Of a stretch of DNA of 64,000 bases, positions 24,763-34,176 are shown piece by piece. The stretch's first letter is position 1. Each line of letters opens with the position of its first letter. Made by a program: the position numbers and the translations under genes. This stretch comes from Laguncularia racemosa (Eukaryota > Streptophyta > Magnoliopsida > Myrtales > Combretaceae): contig JBBMOL010000443.1 of assembly GCA_037954665.1 (NCBI GenBank), forward strand, positions 124,001 to 188,000, in the 5' to 3' direction. The notes beneath the pieces are model-generated. The model ran no database searches. It was not told where the DNA came from and was given only the letters and a program-made list of their open reading frames with translations.

Positions 24763-25751
24763 GAAATCGGTTGATGAATCGGTTGGATAATATAGGGGTG
24801 GTGCAATATTGCCATCGCATCGACCTTTCTAGCTAGAGCATCGACCTTTGCCGCAATGGTGGTCATCATTTCCACTTCATGAACACCTGCCACTCTCGGT
24901 CTTGCTCTGGCGTTTCTCCATTGATGGTTGTTCTTGGCCATGTTCTTAAACAATTCTAAAGTCTCTTTAGGAGTCTTTACATCAAGTGTGCCACCAGCAG
25001 CAGCATCGATGGTTTGTCGCGTCGGATAGTTAAGCCCATTATAGAAAGTTGAGGCTTGCAACCAGTTAGGCATTTGGTGGTGTGGGCACCGCCTAAGCAA
25101 GTCCTTAAATCGCAACCAAGCTTCATGGAGTGGCTCATTTTCCAACTGAAGGAACGATGTGATATCATTCCTCAACCTGGCAGTTTTAGAAGGCGGAAAG
25201 TAATTGTCCAAAAATGTTTCCGCCAGCTGGGTCTAAGTCGTGATGGAGTCCTGATCCAAAGAACTGAACCACTGCCTCGCTTTTCCTCTCAAAGTGAAAG
25301 GAAACAGACACAACTTTAGTGCCTCATCGGACACCCCGTTCTGTTTAACGGTAACACAGATGTCTAGGAACATCTGAATATGAGCATGGGGGTCCTCGTT
25401 AGGTAATCCATCAAATTGGCATTGATTGTGGATCATATTCATTGTAGAGGCCTTGACTTCAAAGTTGTTGGCCTCTATTACAGGCATCACTATACACGAT
25501 CCGGTACTACCCAAAGTAGGCCTAGCGTACTGAACCATGGTCCTACGTTCGTCCGCCATTGCTTCAGTATGAGATTCGCTGCTGTTCACTGATTGACTAT
25601 TCTTATCTACTGAATTCTCACTCTCACTCAGAAGTAGTTCCTCTTCACTCACAGCAGGTTCAGCACTCTTTAATTTCCTTCTGATTGTCCGATCAATCTC
25701 TCGGTCGAATTCAAGGAGTTTACAAGAAGAACTCCTTATCATAAACTGCAA
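24726..25751 (-). pseudogene. Athila gag N-terminal part, one stop, frameshift at its end
   Basis: Starts at ATG 25751. It contains the Athila capsid signature: FDGLPNEDPHAHIQMFLDIC, LFPFTLRGKARQWFSSL, LRNDITSFLQ, RFKDLLRRCPHH and TIDAAAGGTL. A TAG at 25233-25235 replaces what is normally Trp (SITTW). The frame then runs to about 24770, where a frameshift passes it to the protease/RT frame. It would form the virus-like particle. Confidence 0.88.
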
Positions 25752-25860
25752 AGAAAACCAATATAATTAGTTCCCTTTATAAGAAAGTAAAACCAAGGAT
25801 AACAAATGATAAGAGAAGAAATGGTCAGCTAGTCAGCATTTAGTGTTCTTAATATCGCCG

Positions 25861-25878
25861 ATCCCAGCAACGGCGCCA
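25861..25878 (-). promoter_or_regulatory. Athila primer binding site (tRNA-Asp type)
   Basis: On the - strand it reads TGGCGCCGTTGCTGGGAT, six bases inside the 5' LTR edge. This is the tRNA-Asp-complementary primer site typical of Athila/Tat elements, with one apparent change. Confidence 0.88.
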
Positions 25879-25884
25879 AAAACT

Positions 25885-27473
25885 TGTTGATTGAAATCGC
25901 AATCATACAAATTAAAATCCTTTTTTACTCCGACTCTTCCTTGCGATCAATTAGGCAAGTGCACCTATCGATTACAGCAGTATAGAGTTTAAGCACGGAT
26001 ATCGTTCCCTCAGGGATCTATAAGTACTAATACTAACCTCAAACCGACTATCTAACTGCACAATTTCGAGGTGAATTGATTTAACCAAATTACCTAAATT
26101 AAACTAAATTATCTAATAGAAATGAAATCAATGGATATCAAACAATGAGTTAAATTATCAAATTCAATGTTCCAACGCTTACCCCACTCTTACTACCCAT
26201 CTAATTACTATGCAACTTTAATCCTTAGAAAACTAATTAATGAGTACTGATTATCTCTGATCCATGGGGCATCTAACACTAAGTTAATGTTTCTTCCAAA
26301 ATCACTAACTCCTAATTCTAGCCCTATTAACAAAGATCCCTCTTTTATTAACAACAATCAGAATTGCATGATTATACCATAACCCTCAATTAGATTAAAT
26401 CATTACATCTAATCTAATACGGAAAACTTATGCTTTCTATCCCTAGATTGCATACAAGCCTTTTCATCCGATGTATGATCTATTCAAATAAGAGATTTCC
26501 CAATCAACTTATCAGAAATCAATGTAATCTAATGCTGGCCAAACATCAAATCAACAATATATAATAAACAACATGGATGAAATCAGAGATGCTCAATCGT
26601 CATTAATTTTGCAATAAACCTAATGTTACATAGTAATCAGACTTTCGTAAGATTCGGATACGAAATAATTAGCTACAGATGGTTCTCAAGGAATAAAAAA
26701 ACGAAATAATCAAATTCATGTGTGAAACACTTCTAGAATTAAAGCTCGAAAATTCCTTTGACTGTTGTTGTTCTCCAAAATTCCAGGATGTGTTTTCTGC
26801 CTTCTCTACTTTTTTCTCTCTCTTCAAAGACGACTATTTATACCTACGGTAGCTTCCTCTCTGGCGTGTAGAAGATATCCTTCAAATATGGATGAAAGAT
26901 TTAAAGATATCTTTCCTTCGATAGACACACGGTCATACTACACGGGCGTGTAGATAAACCGTGTATCTCTCTGAGTCAGTGAACTCTGGGCATGTATATC
27001 CCACACGGCCGTTTGCAATAGCCGTGTATATCTCTGTCTTCTTTGTTCTTCGTACACGATTGATTACACGGGTGTGTAACTCAACCGTGTATCCTCCTCA
27101 ATGTGTTACTATGCACGGTTGGCTTACACGGGTGTGTATTCCAACTGTGTACTGGTCTGTCCTAAAAACTCTTCTTCCACGCTGATACACGGTCTGATAC
27201 ACGGGCGTGTATTCGAACTGTGTAATCTCCTGATTCCTTCACACGGCCCTTTGTAAAACCGTGTGACTTCCTTTAACTTCAAAGCATTCCCTTTTTACTT
27301 GCTTTTATCTCCAATTCGTCTTGAATTTAAATACTTTTCATCAAATCATCCTTTTCCACACTTGAACATGAAATATAAATCAATTAAGCATCATAATCTT
27401 ATATTTTCACGCCCAATTATCTCAAAAATTGACTTAATCATCTCCAATTATAAGAGTTAAAATAGATTTATCA
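25885..27473 (-). repeat. Athila 5' LTR (right copy)
   Basis: 1589 bp, TG...CA, TSD ATCAT on its outer side. An intact TATAAATA lies on the - strand at 26835-26842. Hairpin units fill about 26930-27270. Differences from the left LTR are mostly C/T and G/A transitions. Confidence 0.93.
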
Positions 27474-28017
27474 ATCATCTTCTGTGTCCAGTGTGTAACG
27501 CGGCTACACCCACGGCTAGATTTTCAACCGTGCCTTCCTCTGTGCATGATCTACAAGTCTTCATCCTTGGCTTGTCTCGCTTCCACCACGGCTCCATGCA
27601 CGGTTTCTCCCACGGCTGCCACCACGGCCGTGCCCTAAGCCGTGTCTCTCTCTGTTGAAAGTCTATATTTCCGCCTTCTTGTGCAGTGTGTAACACGGTT
27701 TAAACCTTAGCCGTGCTTCAAACCGTGCTTCCTCCTAGACAGATACACGGCCGTGTACTTCAACCGTGTATCTTCCTATTGATTCAAAACCAAGTACACG
27801 GCCGTATACTTCAATCTGGCGTTGTAAATCCTTGTCTTTGAACCAAGTTGTAGATGACTTCTCTAATTTTCTTGAATTAGCATCCTTGACTCCATTTAAC
27901 CTGATTTATCACCATAATAGAATTAAGTACCATTTCCTTATGATTTCTATAAAATCAATAATAATTTAACACAATTTATACTATAAAGATTGAGTATAAA
28001 ATGGCTCTATCAGTGAG

Positions 28018-28524
28018 CCATAAGGGAAGAGAGTTTGAAACACTAAGAGGAGAGAAAATTACTAGAAAAAGTGAGGTTAAGAGTGTAATGTTGGCGAGGA
28101 AACAACTACTTGTACTTATGTACATGGATGTTTATTTTACTTATACTGACACTAACCTTTCGTTGCCTAGTATGAGTGTTTTCTATTGGCTTTGTGACAG
28201 GTACAGATGGCATAACCGTAGATGAGAAGAAATTGGATGTGAGCTAGGAGTGGGCAATACCAAAGGGACGTATCAAAACCGTGCTTTATCTAGGAGAAAA
28301 GGTTTGGGCGCATTTGAGCAAAGAAAGATTTGCACCGCAACAAAAGCCTAAATTACATCTTAGAGGAGAGGGACTTTTCTAAGTCTTAGAGCGCATCAAT
28401 GACAACACCCACAAGATTGATTTGTTGAGTCACTATGGTACTGTAAGTGTAATTGTAATGTTTCTAATCTAACTTTTTATAATGCACATGATTTGAGGAC
28501 GAATCTTTTCGAGGAAGGAGGGAA
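28018..28524 (+). pseudogene. Element A linker and pol 3' end, RT to integrase core deleted
   Basis: Resumes the protease linker of A (VSHKGREF..., then KQLLVLMYMDVYFTYT). Near 28210 it jumps to the integrase C-terminal region (VWAHLSKERFAP, LERINDNTHK) with stops. RT, RNase H and the catalytic integrase domain are absent. The end is a purine-rich tract, GAGGAAGGAGGGAA (28511-28524), touching the LTR. Nearly identical to 1-430. Confidence 0.8.
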
Positions 28525-30288
28525 TGATGAGGATCATCTAGCACTTAAGAAGACAGAACCAAGGACTTAAGATCCATTGCAAGGAATTGGAGGACCAATG
28601 ACCTAAGCTAGAGCAAAGAGTATCAATGATGCTCTACAAGGACTAGTTATGGACCTACAAGCCAAGGAATCAAATTACATGAAAGGAGAACCAACACCTA
28701 TTAATGTAATTCCTGTTTCCATGGAAGAAAAGCAAGGATTTGAAATTCTAGAATAAGAAAATATTATATATTGAACCGAAATAGAAAAGGGAATTTGCGG
28801 GTTTGTTGTTATATTTTTTTAGTATTTTTTTTTGTTTATAATTTATATTATTTAGTTGCCTACTTAGTTACATGAGGATAAGGAAAAAAATAGATTAGGC
28901 AACTTAGGTTTTCCATGTTCTTATATGACTCTATAGAAGCCGTGCAAGGGCCTGCCATGAAGAACATCTTTGATATATGAAAAACACTTTTTTCGTGAGT
29001 AAAACGAAAACCACTTTTTGTTCTTTTGCAAAAGAACTTTTCTATAGAATTCTTAATTGAATTACTAGGAATACTTATTGATAACTTAGGTTACAGTTAA
29101 CGGGTTTAATTGGTGTCTATTTACGCATCGCTTATTTAAGATGATCCTCGAGGTAATTGAAACCAACTAACATCATCAAGGTTCTAGGTTTAACATACTT
29201 AGGTTTTCCCGCATCACTTATCAAGCTTTATAGGGCGATGGAAAAAATCACTAAGACTCACCTTATGGGTTATTCATGGACCGACCTAAACCAGTGATGA
29301 GTTGAATCGATGAATCCTACTGAAGAGCTAGCTTGTTGAAGATTATTTTGTACTTATAATTTATTTCTTTGAACCATTTATGTTGTAAGTTTTTAGGACA
29401 TTTTATTTGGGTTGTATTTTGTGTTTTTAGGACCGGCCACCCTATAATGGCATAGTTGTAATTTCCTAGTCATTTTAACCCTAAAGGGAACAAGTATAAA
29501 TACTTGCTTAAGTAAGGTTTTGGGAGGGGAGAATACACTTGACATTTGCTGCAAAACTTTCATGAGATATTAGGGTTTGTCCTAAGATTTCATAGGACTC
29601 TTATCAATTTCAACCCAATTGGAATTGTGGCGAGTTTGCAACCTAGTGAATTGTGAATAATATCAATTCCCTAAGTTGGTTTCCTTTTCATAACTAGTGT
29701 GTTATATCTAGTGTTGATTAGGGTGGTTCTTGTTATGATTTTGGTGTTAACCATAGATCAAAATCCATTCATATATTGTTATCAAATTGATTGGATTTAT
29801 ATCTTGATATTACCTTTAATTTTATCTTCCATTGTTTGTGTGCATTTCTGAATTCTTGAAGAGGAGTTCATGGCCTTTTTTTGTGTTGTTGGTGATTTGG
29901 ATTCTTGTTCATCTTATGTAGATAGCTTAATTCCATTGATCATTATTTCATTTGGTATAAGATTAATTTTAATCACAAATCGAAACATAAGCAATTTTTA
30001 GGGTTCACGCCATTTGATCAAAGTTGATTCGTTTTTTTTTTTGGAATTGTGATTAGGAGTTGTTCCATTAGTTTGATTGCATATGTTTGGATCCCCTTCT
30101 AAGCATATCATCTTTTGGTATTAGAGCTTTATCATACTTTGACATTTAATCTTGATCACATCCTTGTTTGTAGAATTGGTTTATAAGAATTGAGGACTTA
30201 CGCAATTAGAGGACTAATTGTCTTGCCATTGTGTAATTGGTCTTTCAATTGGATTTTGTGTGCTTTTCACTCACTTTTAAGCACATCA
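28525..30288 (+). repeat. Element A 3' LTR (1764 bp) with embedded primer-site copy
   Basis: Begins TGATGAGGATC and ends ACTTTTAAGCACATCA at 30288, after which host unit 1 starts. The 5' third encodes a decayed pol tail (GPMT-stop-ARAK). A TATAAATA at 29495-29502 lies in the palindrome CAAGTATAAATACTTG (29491-29506). At 30101-30127 an LTR-end-like AAGCATATCA is followed by TGGTATTAGAGC, a tRNA-Met-type primer site inside the LTR. The right half (from about 29205) resembles the V-family LTRs; the left part does not. Confidence 0.8.
29495..29502 (+). promoter_or_regulatory. TATA box in palindrome, element A LTR
   Basis: TATAAATA centred in the 16-bp perfect inverted repeat CAAGTATAAATACTTG. 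Confidence 0.75.
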
Positions 30289-31056
30289 TTATGCCTCAAT
30301 AACTTGTTTAAACGGTAGTGGTGAGAGATAAACCCATTGAAAAATTGTTTGGCTCATCCCTCATGAGTTTGTCTTATAGGTTACTACATAGATAGCAATA
30401 GGCAAGTATGATAGTGATAAGTGTCTCGACTCAAATCTTGAAAGATAGGTGTAAAAATAGAGTATATTTGACTTAAACATAGATTAGCAAATAAAATGTT
30501 AAGATTTAGATTTTATTTTGTTTCAAAAACCCTTTTCTATTCAAAACTCATTTTGAATGTTTATTTTTTTATGATTTTAACTATCTAATTTCATAATTTA
30601 CTAAGGGATATCGATTCTCATGTTGTGCATGCACATGTAATAAGAGGTCTTTTAGCATTTCCATTAAACCCCCTTTATTTAAACTTATTTATTGGTAGAA
30701 TTAATGCAAATGATAACAAAATAATTATAAACATAAATTCATATAAAAAAATCATTATATTACATTGAACTACCAATTTTAAGTATCCCTTGAAAATTAA
30801 TTATAGTTACGTTCTTAGATATATCATCATAAATTATACTTGACTAACATCTAATCATAAATATTGACAAGTTATATTTGTTTACTTATGCATACATTAA
30901 TTTGAGACCATTGCTAAACTATTATTGAAACCAATTGAATTTATCTAGTGAATTACCATGTAGCATATGCTAACACAATAGAAGACAAAATGTTGAAACC
31001 CCAATGTGCTTTCATTAGCCTTAAGAAAAAGAGAAATAGTGACAGTTCAAGCAACA

Positions 31057-31229
31057 CAAATTTTCCAAACTCGATCATTCTAAAGACCAACAAGGGTTGC
31101 ATTTCTTAAATTTGTAGCAACTCAATCAACGAACATCCCATTTCACCTTTCCCCTATTTACACGAGTTCACCACAATAAGTGGATGTAAGATCTACAAAA
31201 CATGCCCAAAAAAACCTTTGGAAGACTTC
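31057..31229 (-). pseudogene. Prolamin-like gene b fragment, unit 1
   Basis: Reads EVFQRFFWACFVDLTSTYCGELV on the - strand, then a TAA, and on to NATLVGL and VWKIC. It corresponds to the C-terminal half of the family (second to last cysteines). The CC pair has become YC, several stops are present and the signal peptide is missing. It looks like a truncated tandem duplicate of gene a and is not functional. Confidence 0.6.
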
Positions 31230-31530
31230 TAACCCTCATTTTCTGGATAATAATGATGACTAATTTAGTTGAAATGAAAAGCTAAACACGAATAGTAAAG
31301 CTATCAAAATTTATATAACAAAATAGTTCACACAAGCTACAAATTTTAAATAGCCTTTATAAATTAATTATAGTTTTGTGGTTTGATATAGCATCTTAAA
31401 TTATATTTGATTAACATCTAATCGGAAAGTTTGACAAGTTATATTTGTTTAGCTATGCTTACATTGATTTGAGCAATCTTTGCTCAATTATTTCTAAAAG
31501 CTTATTAAATTCATCTACTGAATTACCACA

Positions 31531-31908
31531 TCAGCAAATAATAACACTTAATATATGACCAAAAGTTGAAACCGAAATTTGCTTTCTTAAGCCCTGGGAG
31601 AAGGAGAAAGAGTGGTTGTTCTTACAACACAAATTTTCCCAAACTTGATCGTTCTTTTGAACAATAAAAGTTGCATTGCTAAGCTTTGAAGTGATTCGAT
31701 GAACAAGCACATCATTGCATGTTTCCCATACATGCACGAGTTTATGGCAACAAGTAGACGTAGGATCCCCAAAACCTACCCAAAATATGCTTTTGAAGAG
31801 TTTGACCCCACATTTTCTAGACATGCACTTAATACATTCTATAAGATACGATGTAGGTGCGGGTTGCCTTGAAAAGGGTAGCTCAATAGGCTCAAATGCA
31901 TAACTACT
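31531..31908 (-). pseudogene. Prolamin-like (ECA1-type) secreted protein gene a, C-terminal part, unit 1
   Basis: Open from the V1 insertion point (31908) to TGA at 31531-31533, 125 codons. The family pattern is clear: IKCMSRKCGVKLFKSIF, then DPTSTCCHKLVHVWETCND, then VWENLC, giving the six cysteines (C, C, CC, C, C) of the prolamin-like domain of plant ECA1/egg-cell-type secreted proteins. Such proteins are small and secreted, and many are expressed in reproductive tissue (family knowledge). Compared with unit 3, one extra G near VWEN shifts the last ~30 codons. The N-terminal part is at 36596-36708; the 4687-bp V1 element lies between them. Confidence 0.75.
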
Positions 31909-33124
31909 TGATGTGCTTAAAATCAAGATTAAGCACATACAAAACCAATTTGAAAGACAACTAAACAATGTCAATCAAACTAGTTCAACATTTGTGCAAT
32001 TCCTCAATATTTATGAACTGGTCCTTCAAATAATGGCGTGATCAATCTTAATTCCAAGTATGTTATAGCTCTGATACCAAATTATGATGTGCCTAAAATA
32101 GGGGTTAAGCACATGTAATTGGAACAAATTATAATCCTCAATGGACTAGTCCAATCGCGGCTCAAAATTCCAAGAATTATGTGAACCTTAATGTAGTAAA
32201 ATGAAATTCGAATGCTATAACTTTCAAAGAAACAATCCACAATGATTAAATCCTCAAAACAACACTAAACACAATTGAATGCCACGTGAATTAAACACAA
32301 GAATAGTAAGAACCAATCCGAGATCCACTTTCCCAACAAAGTTAATCCACGGTTCAATAGGTAGTCAAATTGATGGTTAAAACTAAAGGCTAAAACCAAT
32401 CAATTATAACAACATAAAAATGATTACAAATGTAATCTAATCTAACCAAGAAAACATCTAATTCAACCCTAGATATAACTCACTAATGATGAAAAGGAAA
32501 TTACAACAAAGAGAACTTGATATTACTCACAAATTCACTTTGAAGCCACTCGCCACAATCTCAATTTTGGGATTGAAATTAACAAGAGCAATTTTGGAAT
32601 TAGGAAACCTTAACCCTCAACACGTGAAGTGTCTGTTCTATTTCTGAAAATTTAGCAAAAGTCCCTCAAAACCCTACTTAAGCAAGTATTTATACTTGCT
32701 CCCTTAGGGTTAAAAAGTCTACAAAATTACAACTATACCACTTTAGGATGGCCGGTCTTAGAACTCAATTACAACCAAATAAAAAGTGTTTTAAAAGCTT
32801 ACACATAAATAGTCTAAAGAAATAATTACAAATAAAAATAGTCTTCATCATGTTAGCTCTTCTATAGGATTCGTCGGCCCAACTCATCGCCAGTTTAGGT
32901 TAGTCCATAGATAACCCAGAAGCCGAGTCTTAGTAAGTTTGTCCATCGCCCTGTAAAGTATGATAAGTGTGCCTGTTGGAATATACAATACATGAATAAG
33001 AGAAAAGAGTTAGTAAAAAATAATTCTGGGGTCGATGTGCTTAAAATGGGCCCTCATCGTCAAGATTTGAAATCCTTTGGCTCTTGCCCTAATAATAGGT
33101 CTTGACAGATTTTGATTCCTATCA
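31909..33124 (-). repeat. V1 3' LTR
   Basis: The outer end reads TGATGTGCTTAAAA (+ strand). A second LTR-end-like TGATGTGCC starts at 32084, preceded by the primer-like word at 32068-32079. The palindrome GCAAGTATTTATACTTGC (32682-32699) contains the TATA box on the - strand. The beginning of the LTR continues the pol frame (RPIIRARAKGF). Confidence 0.88.
32068..32079 (-). promoter_or_regulatory. Primer-site-like TGGTATCAGAGC embedded inside the V1 3' LTR
   Basis: A full tRNA-Met-type primer word lies about 170 bp inside the LTR, directly next to an LTR-end-like ...AGGCACATCA. The equivalent copy in the 5' LTR is at 35569-35580. The true primer site, next to the LTR edge, is at 35393-35404. 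Confidence 0.8.
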
Positions 33125-33144
33125 CCTCCTTGGGCCTCAAAAAG
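33125..33144 (-). promoter_or_regulatory. V1 polypurine tract
   Basis: The - strand reads purine-rich (GAGGCCCAAGGAGG) directly before the 3' LTR start TGATAGG. Confidence 0.7.
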
Positions 33145-33800
33145 ATTTGTCCTCAAATCTGACAGATTAAATGCAGTAGAGACTCTGTTTCCTCCTAGCA
33201 AGCCACCTGAAGAAGTATCACTGCAAAATCTCAATTCTAAAATACCACAGAGGGTGATTGTTTTCTCTCCTCCATTTCTAGGATGTATTTCATCTGCAAC
33301 ACAAATAATGACCCATTATCCACTGAGGTCTCCCCTATCTCAACCTGTTCCACTAATATTGTTTCCTCCTTTTCTAACTCATTTGTATGGCACTGACCCT
33401 TATGGCCCTCTAATGATTGGTCCGACTGCTCACGGCCCTTTGAAACCTTTGAAGGTAGAAACAACTGTCTCTGAACAGTCTAGCTCTCTGATGATGGGCT
33501 CATCTGACTCTGACCCTCAGAATTCTCTAATGGTTTACTCAACTGCTCATGAGCCTCTAGTACCTCTAAAGGTGAACACAACTGCCCCTAAACAGTTTGG
33601 TCCTCTAGTAGTCTACTCATCTGACTATGATCATCAGGATCCTCCGAAGGTTGGCACGTCTATGTTTGACAAATTTTGTGCTCTAAGGGTTGGCTCATGT
33701 TACTAAAAACCTCAAGAGCCTTCGAAGATTTGATCATGTGGCTATGATCCTCTGGAATCTGTGATGGTTATCTTATCTGTCTTTGCATCTTCAAGACCTC
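33145..33800 (-). pseudogene. V1 pol 3' end and repetitive linker
   Basis: The - strand near 33145-33240 encodes NLSDLRTNLFEAQGGD, the usual last block of pol, which runs on into the LTR. Upstream (33250-33720) is a degenerate tandem repeat of roughly 75 bp, giving serine/glutamate/leucine-rich units such as PLEVLEAHEQLSKPLE, broken by stops. It takes the place of RT, RNase H and integrase. The + strand frame at 33254-33706 is its complement and not a gene. Confidence 0.6.
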
Positions 33801-34176
33801 TAATGGCAACATAGGGTTCAATACTATACGTTTACCATCCTGTTGGAACATATAAGTATTTCTATACCTATCATGTAATACCATCCTATCATACAACCAT
33901 AGCCTACTAAGCAATATGTGGGATGTACACATAGGAATAATATCACATTCGAGTTTATCACAGTACTTGTCCCCAATACTAAAGGGTACCTGCCCTTTGG
34001 GTCACACAAAGACCATCCTGATCATTCAACCAATGTAATGTATAGGGTTCGAGATGTGGGATAGTTTTAAGTTTCAACTTCAATACTAATGATGCAGCTA
34101 CAACATTAGTACAACTACCACCATCAACTATAATTACACACAAGTTTCCTTGTACCCTACAAGACATATGGAACAA
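33801..34176 (-). pseudogene. V1 protease fragment
   Basis: Starts near 34176 with CRVQGNLCVIIVDGGSCTNV, the D-G-G protease active-site block. It continues with PYTLHWLND and, after a frame change, a block corresponding to LLGRPWQFDR of relatives (here LLSRLWLYDR). Indels and substitutions make it inactive. No gag lies upstream. Confidence 0.7.

Larger units (their letters stand above)
14516..27473 (-). mobile_element. Complete Athila-type Ty3/Gypsy element (12,958 bp)
   Basis: Two 1589-bp LTRs (14516-16104 and 25885-27473), TG...CA ends, and an exact 5-bp TSD ATCAT (14511-14515 and 27474-27478). On the - strand the order is 5' LTR, PBS matching tRNA-Asp, gag, protease, RT, RNase H, integrase, an env-position ORF, polypurine tract and 3' LTR. 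The pol arrangement and the downstream ORF are those of the Athila lineage. All genes carry stops or frameshifts. The LTRs differ at roughly 35-40 positions counted by eye (about 2-2.5%), so the insertion is fairly young, and it is later than E and A, in which it lies. Confidence 0.93.
13411..28012 (+). mobile_element. Solo LTR of family E, split by the Athila element
   Basis: The LTR begins TGATGGGTGTCG at 13411 and ends GGCTCTATCA at 28012. It is flanked by GTGAG at 13406-13410 and 28013-28017, an exact 5-bp target-site duplication. The two parts (13411-14515 and 27479-28012) sum to 1639 bp once Athila and one Athila TSD are removed. No internal region or primer site is left, so this is a solo LTR from LTR-LTR recombination. 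It lies in the protease/linker region of element A. A TATTTATA word near 14349 fits a - strand TATA box; LTR strand is otherwise unproved. Motifs of the CACGG/CCGTG kind occur at 14464-14490 and 27500-27810. Confidence 0.88.
11334..30288 (+). mobile_element. Element A, chromovirus-like Ty3/Gypsy, 5' end in gap, split by nested insertions
   Basis: Remaining parts in order: leader 11334-12035, gag remnant 12036-12824, protease 12963-13410, then a 14.6-kb nested block (solo LTR E holding Athila, 13411-28012, plus TSD), pol tail 28018-28524, and 3' LTR 28525-30288. Without the nested block, the sequence at 13410 and 28018 joins across one copy of GTGAG. RT, RNase H and the integrase core are absent, so A was already a deletion derivative. 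The right flank begins TTATG; the left TSD would lie in the gap. Lineage is uncertain within the chromoviruses. Confidence 0.75.
30289..31908. repeat. Host unit 1, left part
   Basis: AT-rich host sequence resembling 44030-45199 and 62470-63990. It holds prolamin-like gene b (31057-31229) and the C-terminal part of gene a (31531-31908), both on the - strand. The segment around 30785-31330 is itself a diverged duplicate of about 31345-31900, roughly 560 bp apart, which explains gene b as a partial copy of gene a. Nothing else coding is visible in 30289-31050. Confidence 0.7.

Noticed and set aside
32084..32084. LTR boundary with primer site at the inner GGCACATCA, implying a chain of elements sharing LTRs
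   Set aside because: Target duplications place the real end at 31909, and the same inner site occurs in a solo LTR flanked by its own TSD; so it is an embedded copy.
33254..33706. 150-codon + strand frame with repeated PLKV / DSDPQ units
   Set aside because: It is the complement of the degenerate coding repeat of element V1 (- strand), broken in the other copy; no domain.
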